This document shows, one piece after another, positions 1 through 8,924 of a DNA stretch of 64,000 nt. The stretch spans positions 310,001 through 374,000 of the forward strand of contig NZ_JAUFQJ010000004.1 of NCBI RefSeq assembly GCF_030409685.1, in the 5' to 3' direction. The notes beneath the pieces were generated by a model. The model was not told where the DNA came from, searched no databases, and saw only the letters and a program-made list of their open reading frames with translations. Both the position numbers and the translations under genes were made by a program. Positions within the stretch are counted from its first letter, which is position 1; the number at the start of each line of letters is the position of its first letter. This DNA comes from Ferruginibacter paludis (GTDB lineage Bacteria; Bacteroidota; Bacteroidia; Chitinophagales; Chitinophagaceae).

Positions 1-4
1 TATT

Positions 5-490
5 ATGATACTGCTGCTTGCTGTTCAAACAAGTACTGTATTTGCCCAGGTGGCGGGTGTAAATCTTGCAGCCCATGGAGTGCTGGCAATTATAGGCGGC
101 AATCGTGAAAAAAAACAGGAAAAAATAATTGAGAAGTCCTCAACGCCGGAAAAAATAAGCGGAGCAAATGTAGTTGTGCTACGCGTAAAAGAATCAGACA
201 TAAAAAGTAAAGCTAAAATCCATATTATAGCACTGCAAAATCGGTTAACTCAATACAATACCCAATATAAAAACAATCAACCGATTATAGTGCCAAAGAA
301 TGACAGTGATTTAATAGCCATCCAGGATATGGATGAAAATTGGCCAACCGATGAATACGCAAGCGAATTGAGAGCGTATAAGCGGTATGCTGCTCAGCAG
401 AAACAACAATTGCCTGCTGCACCCCGAGACAGTTTACACTCAACACCTGCAGGCCTGCTAAAAAAAGATACTGCCGGCGTGAAATTATAA
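5..490 (+). CDS. Hypothetical exported protein, possibly 5'-truncated by the window
   Basis: I do not recognise the family. The frame is open for 161 codons from an ATG four bases inside the window. The first residues (MILLLAVQTSTVFAQ) look like the hydrophobic core and cleavage region of a signal peptide without the usual basic n-region, so the true start may lie upstream of the window. The body is lysine- and glutamine-rich, with a KKQEKIIEKSS stretch and an acidic patch (residues about 100-115), and has no recognisable motif or further membrane segment. It stands alone; a family A repeat begins 13 bases after the stop. Export is inferred from the N-terminus only. Confidence 0.55.
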   Translation: MILLLAVQTSTVFAQVAGVNLAAHGVLAIIGGNREKKQEKIIEKSSTPEKISGANVVVLRVKESDIKSKAKIHIIALQNRLTQYNTQYKNNQPIIVPKNDSDLIAIQDMDENWPTDEYASELRAYKRYAAQQKQQLPAAPRDSLHSTPAGLLKKDTAGVKL

Positions 491-502
491 TCGGTTTTCT
501 TT

Positions 503-638
503 TTCCAGCAGCGTCTCTCAACGGGCTTTTGCAGTATGGCTTAGGACGTCGCGCCGGGCTGAGTACGTTTCATTGCTCCTTAGTACGCAATGCCCATGGC
601 TAATGCTCTGGCTCGGGAGGAGACCTTGTTGCGAAGGA
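503..638. repeat. Family A double-hairpin repeat, copy 1
   Basis: About 135-bp element beginning CCAGCAGCGTCTCTCAACGG and ending GGAGACCTTGTTGCGAAGG. The family consensus consists of two hairpins (each GCAACGTC...GACGTTGC) around a spacer containing GTTGCTCCGTAGTACGCAAC. This copy has several substitutions. It fills most of the 310-bp gap between the two flanking genes; the remainder (639-800) shows nothing recognisable. Confidence 0.8.
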
Positions 639-800
639 ATGCTCCTGCCCCGCGCTACACCAACGCAGGACTTGCGGCGATTCTTCTTACTACGGCGGTA
701 GTTTTAAATAAACAGAAAATCCAACAGCGCAAAACTTAGTATTTATAAAACTTTGTTGACTAATTTCATTTTTGTTTAAATTAGTATTCCATATTTATTT

Positions 801-1562
801 ATGAAATTAAAAATTCAGCAAAAATTGATTAGCGGTGTTTGCAATCAGAAATTGGCGCTTGTTTTTTTTATGACTATAACCAGTGTTATGTGCAAACTCC
901 ACGCACAAGCGCAGCAGAAGGACTGCGATATTCGGTTGAACGCCAAAGTTAGTTCGACAGGCAATCTTACCAACGACGGAAAGGGAACATACTACACTGG
1001 TAAAGACTGGATTGGCGTGTGGTTGAATCCAACCCGATGGCCTGATCAGGCGTTCCATATTTGCATGAATTGGCCGTTTGACTTTTTCCGGACATGTGAC
1101 AGTGCCACTGCCCCGGCTCCCACGGGCACCAGGGGCAATCGCACTCTTTTGCATCATATCACTAACCCGGTGCCGGGGGGAGGAGGAAAATCATTAGGGG
1201 TTTTTACTGGCCCTGGCGGGGGGAATGATATTGCGATATCGAAACCTTTAACTGCTACTATAAACAGCTTTACTGATATGACTATTGGTGCTTCCCTGTC
1301 GCCTTTATCAACAGAGGTTCGCTTTTGCAATTCAGACTGCACCGAGTACTTCAGTATACTTTTCGGGGATAGCAGCGTAATGCATCACCCTGGTATAAAC
1401 GGCGCAGGGAGTACAAGGCCGATCGTTTCCCGTACTTCGGATACAACCTGGACGATCAGTTTCCCACCAGGAACAATTGGAAGGCTTTGGAACCGAACAC
1501 CTGAAGTTCCAACATCAGAACTCTACTATTATGAAGGAAGCCTTGAAATTAAGAAACAGTAA
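801..1562 (+). CDS. Hypothetical secreted protein
   Basis: Unrecognised 253-residue protein. A basic n-region, a hydrophobic stretch (LALVFFMTITSVM, residues about 18-30) and a cleavage-like HAQAQ site near residue 36 indicate a signal peptide, so it is probably exported to the periplasm or cell surface. The mature part is rich in Gly, Thr, Pro and aromatic residues, with paired cysteines in DCDIR, ICMNW, RTCDS and RFCNSDC motifs that could form disulfides. The pattern suggests a beta-sandwich-like fold, but I cannot assign a family. It is a single gene between family A repeats with no operon partner. Confidence 0.65.
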   Translation: MKLKIQQKLISGVCNQKLALVFFMTITSVMCKLHAQAQQKDCDIRLNAKVSSTGNLTNDGKGTYYTGKDWIGVWLNPTRWPDQAFHICMNWPFDFFRTCDSATAPAPTGTRGNRTLLHHITNPVPGGGGKSLGVFTGPGGGNDIAISKPLTATINSFTDMTIGASLSPLSTEVRFCNSDCTEYFSILFGDSSVMHHPGINGAGSTRPIVSRTSDTTWTISFPPGTIGRLWNRTPEVPTSELYYYEGSLEIKKQ

Positions 1563-1636
1563 TCGCAAGTGATATTTAACCATGTTGGCATTCCAATAGT
1601 TTTCCCTTTTAATTACCGCTAACGTTTGTATTCCCT

Positions 1637-1702
1637 TCCCGGCAAAGTCGCTCAACGAGCCTTAAGCATAGCCGGGAACGTTGCGGCAGGTTGAGTTACG
1701 CT
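1637..1702. repeat. Family A, left half only
   Basis: Only the left hairpin arm and part of the spacer remain (CCCGGCAAAGTCGCTCAACG to TTGCGGCAGGTTGAGTTACG). It runs directly into the 3' flank of a decayed RAYT gene. The same join (half repeat, then TTGAATTACGCTTTGCTAAA, then the RAYT 3' end) is seen at 6281 and 23528. Confidence 0.75.
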
Positions 1703-2055
1703 TTCCTAAAATTAAAATTTACCGCTTCCATCCCCATAAAATTTCTGACGGGGTAAATGACTTGTACACCGTTAAGGTAAAATTTAGATGAGCTATGCAG
1801 GTAGTCAATTGGATTGGCTGCCAGTCGTAATTTCCGGTGCACGGATTGTTATGCAGATAGTTTAATTTCTGCCATACAAATTCGTTGCTGCCAAAATCTT
1901 TCCAATCGATCGAAGTTGCCCATACTTCGTGTTGCTTATTTTTGCTTTTCTTGTTGGTTCTGCATTGGCAGATAATTTTTGCAGTAATGCAACTTAATTG
2001 TTAAATCCCAGAGAGCATTAGTGGAATTTTAAACCCGGTTCGTACTATAGAACGA
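1703..2055 (-). pseudogene. Decayed RAYT transposase copy with internal deletion
   Basis: The minus strand is recognisably related to the intact RAYT at 23598-24188. Positions 1708-1985 match its C-terminal coding part, including codons for a KLNY.HNNPCTG-like catalytic tyrosine region, but with frameshifts. Positions 2010-2055 match the sequence just 5' of the intact gene (GTGGAATTTTAAA followed by TTCGTACTATAGAACG). The roughly 290 bp that encode the N-terminus and HUH motif are missing. Family A sequences abut both ends, as at the intact locus. Confidence 0.75.
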
Positions 2056-2059
2056 TTGT

Positions 2060-2189
2060 CCAGCTAAGTCTCTCAACGAGCCTTTGCAGCAAGGCTGGGG
2101 ACGTTGCGTCTGGTTGATTACGCTCGTTGCTCGTAGTACGCAACGTCCCTTGCCAACGCACTGCCTCGGGAGGAGACGTTGCTGGCAAG
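2060..2189. repeat. Family A double-hairpin repeat, copy 3
   Basis: Nearly full-length copy, CCAGCTAAGTCTCTCAACGA to GGAGACGTTGCTGGCAAG. It sits directly 5' of the decayed RAYT (minus strand), the same arrangement as copy 17 next to the intact RAYT at 24.2 kb. Confidence 0.85.
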
Positions 2190-2231
2190 TCGTGTGCAAC
2201 AACCGGAGCGGAAGATTGCCGGGGTTAAATG

Positions 2232-2513
2232 CTATTTCTTTTTAATGGTAATATCGAAAAAACCGGTGTCCTTCTTGCTTACCCATTTAATGAATTTGAT
2301 GATGTCTTCATGCTCCTTTAAGCGGTCAACGGTATGATAATAATTTTTGAGCGCCGTTTCTGTAAAAACAGCATGTACTTTGGCCTGGCAAATTTTATGC
2401 ATCGGTACAGTTGGGGTATCCCTGCCGCCCTTGCTGGGTGGTATCAAATGGTGGCGCACAATGGGTTCAGCCAGTTCACGATTGCAAAGCGGGCATTGGT
2501 TGGTATCAGGCAT
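2232..2513 (-). CDS. Small HNH endonuclease-like protein
   Basis: 93-residue protein with an N-terminal CPLC zinc knuckle (residues 8-11), an RHHLIP segment (about 20-25) and a HKICQAKVHAVF segment (about 39-50). This order (Cys pair, His pair, Asn/Lys-His) matches the compact HNH nuclease fold found in short stand-alone HNH proteins, which cleave DNA or may act as small nucleases of unknown role. The canonical second Cys pair is reduced to a single Cys in HKIC, so activity is uncertain. It is a single gene, transcribed toward the family A copy at 2060. Confidence 0.7.
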   Translation of the reverse strand: MPDTNQCPLCNRELAEPIVRHHLIPPSKGGRDTPTVPMHKICQAKVHAVFTETALKNYYHTVDRLKEHEDIIKFIKWVSKKDTGFFDITIKKK

Positions 2514-2994
2514 TGTAATGTTGTAGTTGTTTGTAAATATATCCTTTGCGTATGAGCTGATAAAATTGTTTTACAAAACAGTTTTACTTATCACAAGGTT
2601 TCCTCTCCTGTGCCTTCTTGTTACTGCTTTTCAATGCGGACAACTTTTCATTACCGATATTAGTAACCTACTGACACCGGAAGCCCACCCCGCAAAACTC
2701 CCTCCTCATTCCAGCGCCTGGTGGTATCTTCTCCCTCCGTATCCGCTGGATACATCGTTCACGGCCGTCCACTCACTTTCACAGTATCATTTTTTTTCTT
2801 ATCTTTCTTTACGGGATATTGTTACCTGAAGTGCACCATTTTAAACAAATTAGCCTGCTGGTTGCAAGTTGCGGTGATGGCAATTTGATTAACCGTTCTT
2901 ATTATAACTGCAAGCTGCAGGTGCCTGTTTATAATGAAGGGCCAGCCAGGCTGATGATATAACCAACTGCGTTTTTCCGCCAAACTGCTTTGTT
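2514..2994. other. Intergenic region with family E repeat
   Basis: No convincing gene. Positions 2604-2720 (CTCCTGTGCCTTCTTGTTAC to CATTCCAGCGCCTGG) are a diverged copy of 20774-20889, named family E here. The rest is unstructured and includes the promoter region of the following CHU_C protein gene. Confidence 0.6.
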
Positions 2995-4665
2995 ATGGTA
3001 AAGTGCTGCATCATTATATTGCTGATATTATCCGGTAAGTTGTTTGCCCAAACCCCGCCAAATAATTGCATTCCTGTACTTACTATTGCTGAAGATAAAA
3101 ACAATATCTGCCCCGGTGCTACCGTCACGTTTCAGGCAACGGTTGCAAATGGCGGAACAAACGGCGTGTACACATGGAAAAAGAATAACGTTGTTACAGG
3201 TGCCACCAGCAGTGCCGTTTACACCGACACAAATGTGCATGATGCGGATGTGGTAGTTTGTGAATACAGTTGTACAACAGCTTGTGGTGCTGATACCCTT
3301 GTGGTTAGCAATGCTATTAACCTGCATGTGCTCAATGATATTGAACCTACCATTAGCGTTGCCAATACCGATCCGCTTATTTGTGAGGGCGAACTGACCG
3401 TTTTTACAGCAACTGCTTACTATGGAACTTGGGTGCCGTTTTACCAGTGGTCTGTAAATGATAGCCTGGTGGGCAGCAACAGCCCTGTTTTTACAACTTC
3501 CACCATCACCAATGGTGCCAGGATAAAATGTGTACTCACTGCGTCGGCACCAGCTTGCCCGGGCTTAACAAAATCTACGTCTTCTCAACTGACCATTTAT
3601 GTTTATCCAATGATTCATCCGGCTATCAAAATTACCCCCAGCAAAGCATCCATTTGCAGGGGAGAAACCGTCACCTTTACAGCAACGGCAAACGGCGGAA
3701 CCTTCCCTGCGTTTGCCTGGAAAATCAATGGCATTTCAACCGGCGCTAACGCACCAACATTGGTTAGTGATACCTTGAAGGAAGGTGATATCATCAGTTG
3801 TACGGTTACCATTGACCAGGATTCAAGATGTCATACCACCACAAGTGCCCCCTCTAATGAAATAGTGATGCATGTGCGGGATTTTACAGATCCAATTGTA
3901 ACGATTGCTTCAATGCCGGATGTGTGTAAGGGAAAGCCCGTAACCTTTACGGCCACAGCGCAAAACGCAGGGGATTATACAATCTACCAATGGCAGGTAA
4001 ACGGCCAAAATAAAGCCAGCTACTCCGCCACCTACACCAATGATCAACTGGCAAATGGCGATACGGTTTCCTGCATATTATCAACCAGCATCCCGGGTTG
4101 TGCATTACCAGTAAGCGTACTTTCCAATAAAAAAGGGATCAGGGTAAAAAGCGTTCCCGAAATCACCTTTGCTCCTCCTGAGGTATCCGTTCTATCGGGA
4201 GAGCCGGCGCAGCTACAGGCAGTTGTTTCAGGCCATCCTGGTTCGGTTAAATGGACGCCCGCCGGCTTGGTAGTAAAGCCGCAATCGTTGCTATCTTCCA
4301 CCGTTCCATTAATGGAGAACACTGTTTTTACATTAGACGTGGCAGATACCAACGGCTGCCCCACCAGCAAAGAATTGGTGGTTAAGGTGATTCACAGAAT
4401 ATTTATGCCCTCCTCTTTTACGCCGAATAATGATGGCAAAAACGATGTGTACCGCATTCCTCCCGGTGCCTCTCTTAGCTTACAGGATTTCTCCATATTT
4501 GACCGCTGGGGAAATATTGTTTTCAAAACCAATAACATTACAAAGGGTTGGGATGGTACGCAAAAAGGTGAGTCGCTGGCTACGGGTGTTTATGTTTACC
4601 TGGTGAAAGGAAGGGTGCTTGATAAACCGGTGATGCTAAAAGGCACGGTAGTTTTACATCGGTAA
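2995..4665 (+). CDS. Surface protein with Ig/PKD-like repeats and T9SS type B (CHU_C) sorting domain
   Basis: A signal peptide (MVKCCIIILLILSGKLFAQ) is followed by four repeats of about 90 residues, each with the pattern ICPG/ICRG-x-TVTFTATA ... W..N ... ISC, typical of PKD/Ig-like beta-sandwich adhesin modules. After a fifth, more diverged module comes a C-terminal domain of about 85 residues with FMPSSFTPNNDGKNDVY, FDRWGNIVF and KGWDGTQ, the hallmark of the gliding-motility-associated C-terminal (CHU_C) type B sorting signal. In Bacteroidota this domain directs export through the type IX secretion system to the cell surface. It is therefore probably a secreted or surface-attached adhesin. 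The gene stands alone and is full length. Confidence 0.9.
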   Translation: MVKCCIIILLILSGKLFAQTPPNNCIPVLTIAEDKNNICPGATVTFQATVANGGTNGVYTWKKNNVVTGATSSAVYTDTNVHDADVVVCEYSCTTACGADTLVVSNAINLHVLNDIEPTISVANTDPLICEGELTVFTATAYYGTWVPFYQWSVNDSLVGSNSPVFTTSTITNGARIKCVLTASAPACPGLTKSTSSQLTIYVYPMIHPAIKITPSKASICRGETVTFTATANGGTFPAFAWKINGISTGANAPTLVSDTLKEGDIISCTVTIDQDSRCHTTTSAPSNEIVMHVRDFTDPIVTIASMPDVCKGKPVTFTATAQNAGDYTIYQWQVNGQNKASYSATYTNDQLANGDTVSCILSTSIPGCALPVSVLSNKKGIRVKSVPEITFAPPEVSVLSGEPAQLQAVVSGHPGSVKWTPAGLVVKPQSLLSSTVPLMENTVFTLDVADTNGCPTSKELVVKVIHRIFMPSSFTPNNDGKNDVYRIPPGASLSLQDFSIFDRWGNIVFKTNNITKGWDGTQKGESLATGVYVYLVKGRVLDKPVMLKGTVVLHR

Positions 4666-4838
4666 GTTGAGTGCGTGTCCGGCTTGCAGCCAATGCCTGG
4701 CAAAATAAAATTGCCCCAAAGGCGCAAGCCCTGTGTCTGCTTGTTAAAAATTTTCGAACTTAAAAACTATCCGGCATTAAAATAAGAGCATAGCTGAGGA
4801 CACTTCGCTTTTTTAAATATGCTTTGCTTAAATCTTTT
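4666..4838. other. Short intergenic stretch upstream of family A copy 4
   Basis: No feature recognised apart from ACTTCGCTTTTTTAAATATG, which recalls the family A/RAYT flanking sequence. The gap as a whole (4666-5086) is mainly occupied by family A copy 4. Confidence 0.4.
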
Positions 4839-4970
4839 CCCGCAACTTCTCTCAACAGGCTTTTGCAGCATGGCTGAGAACGTTGCGCCAGGCTGACTAT
4901 GCTTGTTGCTCCGTTGTACGCAACATCCCTAGCTAACGCACTGGCCCGGGAGGAGACGTTGCTGGGAAGG
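4839..4970. repeat. Family A double-hairpin repeat, copy 4
   Basis: Full-length copy beginning CCCGCAACTTCTCTCAACAG and ending GGAGACGTTGCTGGGAAGG. The outer arms and the inner CGTTGC/GCAAC arms are conserved. It lies between the convergent 3' ends of the CHU_C protein gene and the cytochrome c peroxidase gene. Confidence 0.9.
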
Positions 4971-5086
4971 GATAATCAAATGTTGAATAGATAATACCCC
5001 TTACCTTAGTTTGTATATTCTTCGAAATATCTTTTTCACTCCCTTTTTCCAGGGCAGATGGGGTGATAAAGGCTAAGTACTTCAAC

Positions 5087-6151
5087 TTATTTGATAAACA
5101 ATTCCGGGGGAACCGCTTTTGCATCCGCATTTATATCTCCAGATGTTGCGTTTAAAAAAGCAACTATGTCTTTTATTTCTTTATCTGACAGGTTTTTATT
5201 CAACTGAGCCTTACTCATAATTTTTACAGCAGAGTCAAGCGTGGCGATGCTGCCATCATGAAAATAAGGGTAAGTGCCCTGAACATTGCGTAAACCAGGT
5301 ACTTTAAATACATGGTTATCTTCTTTATTTTTGGTTACATTCTCCCTGCCTTTATCATCCATTGTACTCTTTGTGAGGGTACGGTAATCCGTTACCAATC
5401 CAAACTTCATCAAACTTCCGCCACCAATTCCCACTCCATTGTGGCAACTAATGCACCCGGAAGCTATAAAAGTGCTTAGCCCTGTCTTTTCTTCGGCAGA
5501 AAGCGCATTCTTATCGCCCTGCATAAATTTATCAAACCTTGATGGTGTAAGTAAAGTACGTTCAAAAGCCGCAATGGCTTTTTGCAAGTTTTCGTAGGTA
5601 ACTGAGTTAGCTTTCCCCGGAAAAGCAGCTTTAAACATGTCCTGGTAAAGCCGGATTGTATCCAGCCGTTTCATTAAAAACTCTTTATTTGGTATCGCCA
5701 TTTCTACAGAATTTAAAACAGGCATGCCCGACTGCTCTTCTACATCTTTGGCACGTCCATCCCAAAACTGCATATTGTGCAATGCTGCATTAAAAACGGT
5801 TGGCGAATTACGGGTGCCCCGTTTCCCGGCATCTCCTATAGAGGTTGCCAGGTTATCTACTCCATTAGCTGCAAGGTTATGGCAGGAGTTACAACTGTTA
5901 TTTCCTGTTTTAGAAAGGCGGGTATCATAATAAAGTAGTTTGCCCAGTTTTACTTTTTCCGGGGTAATCATATTTTCTTTATTTTCCGCAACATCCGGCA
6001 ACGGTTTAAAATAATTACGGGCAATAATAAGCGTTGAATCTTCTGGTTGCGTGGTGGCAGAAGTGGTTGTTGTTTCATTTTTGCCTGGCTGATTACAGGA
6101 AAATATTATTGCTATAATACAAAGCACTATAATGATGAGTTGCTTTTTCAT
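5087..6151 (-). CDS. Di-haem cytochrome c peroxidase (CcpA/MauG family)
   Basis: Lipoprotein signal ending in IIFSC (Cys19). Two CxxCH haem-attachment motifs are visible: CNSCH at 87-91 and CISCH at 233-237. Between them are the conserved segments GKRGTRNSPTVFN and FWDGRAKDVEEQ, and near the C-terminus FKVPGLRNVQGTYPYFHDG. This is the full pattern of bacterial di-haem peroxidases, which reduce hydrogen peroxide to water in the periplasm using electrons from small cytochromes. The length (354 residues) is normal. Anchoring to a membrane by a lipid-modified Cys is inferred. The gene is monocistronic, transcribed from about 6.15 kb leftwards, with no obvious regulator nearby. Confidence 0.93.
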   Translation of the reverse strand: MKKQLIIIVLCIIAIIFSCNQPGKNETTTTSATTQPEDSTLIIARNYFKPLPDVAENKENMITPEKVKLGKLLYYDTRLSKTGNNSCNSCHNLAANGVDNLATSIGDAGKRGTRNSPTVFNAALHNMQFWDGRAKDVEEQSGMPVLNSVEMAIPNKEFLMKRLDTIRLYQDMFKAAFPGKANSVTYENLQKAIAAFERTLLTPSRFDKFMQGDKNALSAEEKTGLSTFIASGCISCHNGVGIGGGSLMKFGLVTDYRTLTKSTMDDKGRENVTKNKEDNHVFKVPGLRNVQGTYPYFHDGSIATLDSAVKIMSKAQLNKNLSDKEIKDIVAFLNATSGDINADAKAVPPELFIK

Positions 6152-6280
6152 ATACTTACAATTTTTTGTAAAAGTAAAATACCACCCTTTGAATAGTGCT
6201 GACTGCCGTCATCCATTTATTTGACAGGTAATAGCTAAATGGCAAGTTTCTTCCGCTTTGGATTTCTATGCAACCCCGCT

Positions 6281-6335
6281 TCCCGGCAACGTCTCTCAAC
6301 GAGCCTCGATGCATAGCCGGGACGTTGCGTCAAGT
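6281..6335. repeat. Family A, left half (copy 5)
   Basis: Left hairpin CCCGGCAACGTCTCTCAACG through GGGACGTTGCGTCAAG, continuing into RAYT 3'-flank sequence. The matching right half is at 6501-6560. Confidence 0.8.
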
Positions 6336-6500
6336 TGAATTACGCTTTGCTTAAATTAAAGTTTACCTCTTTCATGTCCATAAAATTGGTAACCGGATAA
6401 ATGCCCTGTACACCCGTGAGATAAAATTTTGCTGAGCTATGAATGTAGTCAATCGGATTGGCTGCCAGTTGCCACTTACCGGTGCAGGGATCGTTATGCA
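6336..6500 (-). pseudogene. Decayed RAYT transposase, 3' end only
   Basis: The sequence from TTGAATTACGCTTTGCTTAA to GCAGGGATCGTTATGCATG is clearly homologous to 23593-23757, the 3' flank and last coding part of the intact RAYT. The remainder of the gene is absent, and the fragment passes straight into the right half of a family A repeat. The deletion therefore joined the inside of the transposase to the middle of the repeat. Confidence 0.75.
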
Positions 6501-6560
6501 TGTATAGTACGCAGCGTCCCTGGCTAAAACACAGGCTTGGAAGGAGGTGGTGCTGCGAAG
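6501..6560. repeat. Family A, right half (copy 5)
   Basis: ATAGTACGCAGCGTCCCTGG to GGTGGTGCTGCGAAG: the right hairpin of family A, diverged, separated from its left half by RAYT-derived DNA. Confidence 0.65.
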
Positions 6561-6563
6561 AAA

Positions 6564-6591
6564 AACAGGCCGGTAGTTATACCAGCCTGTT
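6564..6591 (-). terminator. Rho-independent terminator of the TIGR03118 gene
   Basis: Stem AACAGGC (6564-6570) pairs with GCCTGTT (6585-6591), extended by GGT/ACC inside. T-runs occur on both sides, including TTTTTC on the minus strand, so it can terminate the minus-strand gene ending at 6610. Confidence 0.7.
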
Positions 6592-6609
6592 TTTTAGAAA
6601 AAAGAATTG

Positions 6610-7695
6610 CTATTTTTCAATATAGCCAAATAAACCGTCTGCTTCATCATTTGGACCGGCAGCGAAAAATAACCAGCCCTGATCTACCGTTGTTGCAGTG
6701 GCGGGCGCAAAAGAGAGACCCCATAATCCGGGAATTTCAATTGGAGCTCCGTGCGCTCTTAGCGCTCCAAGGAACCTTCCGTTTGCTGCAAAGGCATTAA
6801 TCCGGCCATCTCCGAAATTACCTACCAGCAGGACACCCGCATCCGTTTTATTTTCCTGATCAAAAAATACAGCCGGCGCCTTTGTTATACCCCACGGCGC
6901 ATTAAGCGCCCCCCGTGAAGCTAATCTTGATACCAATGTACCATCAGGATTGTAAATGTCTACATATCCATTTCCGGGCCCCGTTGTTTCATCCGTTGCA
7001 TCGCCAACTTTCTTTGCATACATTACGTAGAGTTTATTGTCAATAGCCTGTACATTAAAAGGTGAATATTCTGAGGGAAGACCCGGGTCTGCAAATGGCC
7101 TCGTTACTTCATTCCAGTTTTTATCGTACACATCAATTTTACGTTCCTTAAAATTAGCGGCATATAAAAAGTTGGCACCCCCGTCGTTTGCCAGTGCAAC
7201 TCCCTTATAAATAGCATCCGGGAAATCATTTTTTACAATCACAGCTCCGTTACCTCCGTTCCACCCTGAGATGATACCATCTTCACCCACAAATATGAAG
7301 AGAGCAGGTTTGCCGTTGGGTAATAAAAAATCTGTTGTGCCATTGAATACAATGCCGGTTGGTGTGCCGCCGGTATTGGATTCTGGAGAAGGAATCGTCA
7401 CGCCGGGCCTTACCGAAGCACCGGTTTTATTATACAATTCGCTCAGGCCGGTACCATTGGCATTAACCCATGCTATACCAGAAGGGCCAAAAGCGATACC
7501 CCATGCATTTACCAGGCTGGCATCTGTGTTTGCAGCACCGTAACCTGCTTTATTGGCTACAAGATTTACCTGCTGAAAATCTTTTAACGGGTGGTCATTC
7601 TTTTTACAAGCCTGTATTGTTATCAACAATGCAAGTATCAGCCAGTAGTGCAATTTTAAAAACCAATGGCTTTTATTAAGTGTAATCTTTTGCAT
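6610..7695 (-). CDS. TIGR03118 family beta-propeller-like lipoprotein
   Basis: An N-terminal membrane segment ends in ITIQAC (Cys30), a lipobox. The mature protein begins with NLVANKAGYGAANTD and contains VNAWGIAFGPSGIAWV, TGIVFNGTTDF and VKNDFPDAIYKGVALA, matching the TIGR03118 family of conserved proteins with NHL/SMP-30-like repeats predicted to fold as a beta-propeller. The length (361 residues) is typical. No catalytic role is established for the family; a surface or periplasmic binding role is an inference. It is a single gene followed by a clear terminator at 6564-6591. Confidence 0.85.
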   Translation of the reverse strand: MQKITLNKSHWFLKLHYWLILALLITIQACKKNDHPLKDFQQVNLVANKAGYGAANTDASLVNAWGIAFGPSGIAWVNANGTGLSELYNKTGASVRPGVTIPSPESNTGGTPTGIVFNGTTDFLLPNGKPALFIFVGEDGIISGWNGGNGAVIVKNDFPDAIYKGVALANDGGANFLYAANFKERKIDVYDKNWNEVTRPFADPGLPSEYSPFNVQAIDNKLYVMYAKKVGDATDETTGPGNGYVDIYNPDGTLVSRLASRGALNAPWGITKAPAVFFDQENKTDAGVLLVGNFGDGRINAFAANGRFLGALRAHGAPIEIPGLWGLSFAPATATTVDQGWLFFAAGPNDEADGLFGYIEK

Positions 7696-8077
7696 AAAAA
7701 TTGATTTAAGTTCAAAAAAAATTTGATTTCATTTTTTAAAGTGGCGAGGTACCCTGGTATTATTACTGCGGAAAATTAATTTGCATTATGGAGGCCAACA
7801 TAGTAATCGTATACTTTATACAAATGGTTGCCTGATTATTGAATAGTTGCCGTTTTTAAAATTGGCTGTCCTTCATCATTGTTTTTCCGGATTGCTATTT
7901 AAGATAGGGAGGTACAGCGACATTTAAATATTGGAGGGAATTTTACGCCCAATTGCGTGCACCTGCATTACCCTGCATATGATTACTAAGTAGCTTAGGT
8001 TGCTGGTTATGTAAAAAAAGCAGTGCGCTCAGGTAAGGAGTATTTTTGAGTTACCACACTTAAAAATAATTACCGCT
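7696..8077. other. Intergenic region upstream of the TIGR03118 gene
   Basis: No gene or repeat recognised before about 8078. The first 60 bp are A+T-rich and probably hold the promoter of the leftward lipoprotein gene. Confidence 0.4.
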
Positions 8078-8260
8078 ATGCTCACCAAAGATAAAAGTTA
8101 TATACAAAGTCGTAACCTGCTACTTTATCAATTAACGGCATCCATTCATGACAAGTGAAAGTTATAAAAACATCCCGCTGTTGTATGGTATGGTACGCTT
8201 TACCGGCACCGGATAAGATAATGCTGGTTTTTAATACATCCTATAAAGTATGCAAGACGT
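8078..8260 (-). pseudogene. Decayed RAYT transposase, 5' end only
   Basis: Read on the minus strand, 8095-8215 matches the first 40 or so codons of the intact RAYT at 23.6-24.2 kb (PVKRTIPYNSGMF, CHEWMPLIDK-like). The upstream AATGCTGGTTTTTAATACATC also matches that gene's leader. The HUH motif and the rest are missing. The fragment abuts family A copy 6 on its 5' side, as at the intact locus. Confidence 0.7.
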
Positions 8261-8393
8261 TGCTGGCAACGTCTCTCAACAGGCTTTTGCAGCAAGGCTG
8301 AGGACGTCGCGCCGGGCTGGTTACGCTCCTTGCTCCGTGGTATGCAACGTCCCTGGCTTACGCACTGGCCCGGGAGGAAACGTTGCCGGGAAG
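8261..8393. repeat. Family A double-hairpin repeat, copy 6
   Basis: Full-length copy, TGCTGGCAACGTCTCTCAAC to CGTTGCCGGGAAG. Immediately downstream is AATTACACCAACGACGGAAGC, a motif shared with the ends of family C. Confidence 0.88.
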
Positions 8394-8633
8394 AAATTAC
8401 ACCAACGACGGAAGCACAATTGAAGTTTACAAACAGAAATTATGATTTTTCAATTATAGTTTTTAATTTTAGCTACATACTATTTCAGCAGAGACAACAA
8501 TTAAAAAGCTGAAAGCCTGCCTTTATAACCACTCCATTTTTTTTATCGTATTGCTAAGGGATTTCTTGAGTACTTTTTTTATTCACAACCAATTGAGTTA
8601 AAAGCACCTGCCTCAATTGACATCAATGGTGCA

Positions 8634-8640
8634 AAAGGAG
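8634..8640 (+). promoter_or_regulatory. Shine-Dalgarno site fixing the start at 8647
   Basis: AAAGGAG lies six bases before ATG 8647, a good ribosome binding site in a window where few are seen. It argues against the in-frame upstream TTG at 8617. Confidence 0.6.
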
Positions 8641-8646
8641 AATTTT

Positions 8647-8916
8647 ATGAGCAAAAACATTTATTTTATCGGACAACTCGGCTCCGATGCAGGCGGATGG
8701 TACATAGGCGCTGATGGCAAGATTCACAGAGTGCCGGGTTGGAATCCGGAAGCCATGACTGATTTAGCCGCCGCAGTGCATGTAATCCGTTATGCAAATC
8801 TGGTAAAAACCGCAGGCTTCGGTTCTCAAATTATGAAAGAAGCAGTTGGATTCGCCCAAAAACAGTTGGCAGAATACGTTAAAGATGGGGGTATTGTTGT
8901 AATCAGCGGTCACTAA
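8647..8916 (+). CDS. Hypothetical protein, first gene of a two-gene unit
   Basis: Unrecognised 89-residue protein starting MSKNIYFIGQLGSDAGG. It has no signal peptide or membrane segment. A central helical stretch (AVHVIRYANLVKTAGFGSQIMKE) and a C-terminal VKDGGIVVISGH strand suggest a small alpha/beta domain. The ATG at 8647 is preferred because of the Shine-Dalgarno site just before it. The stop is eight bases before the next gene's ATG, so the two are almost certainly co-transcribed and may act together. Function unknown. Confidence 0.65.
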   Translation: MSKNIYFIGQLGSDAGGWYIGADGKIHRVPGWNPEAMTDLAAAVHVIRYANLVKTAGFGSQIMKEAVGFAQKQLAEYVKDGGIVVISGH

Positions 8917-8924
8917 TTGTTCAG

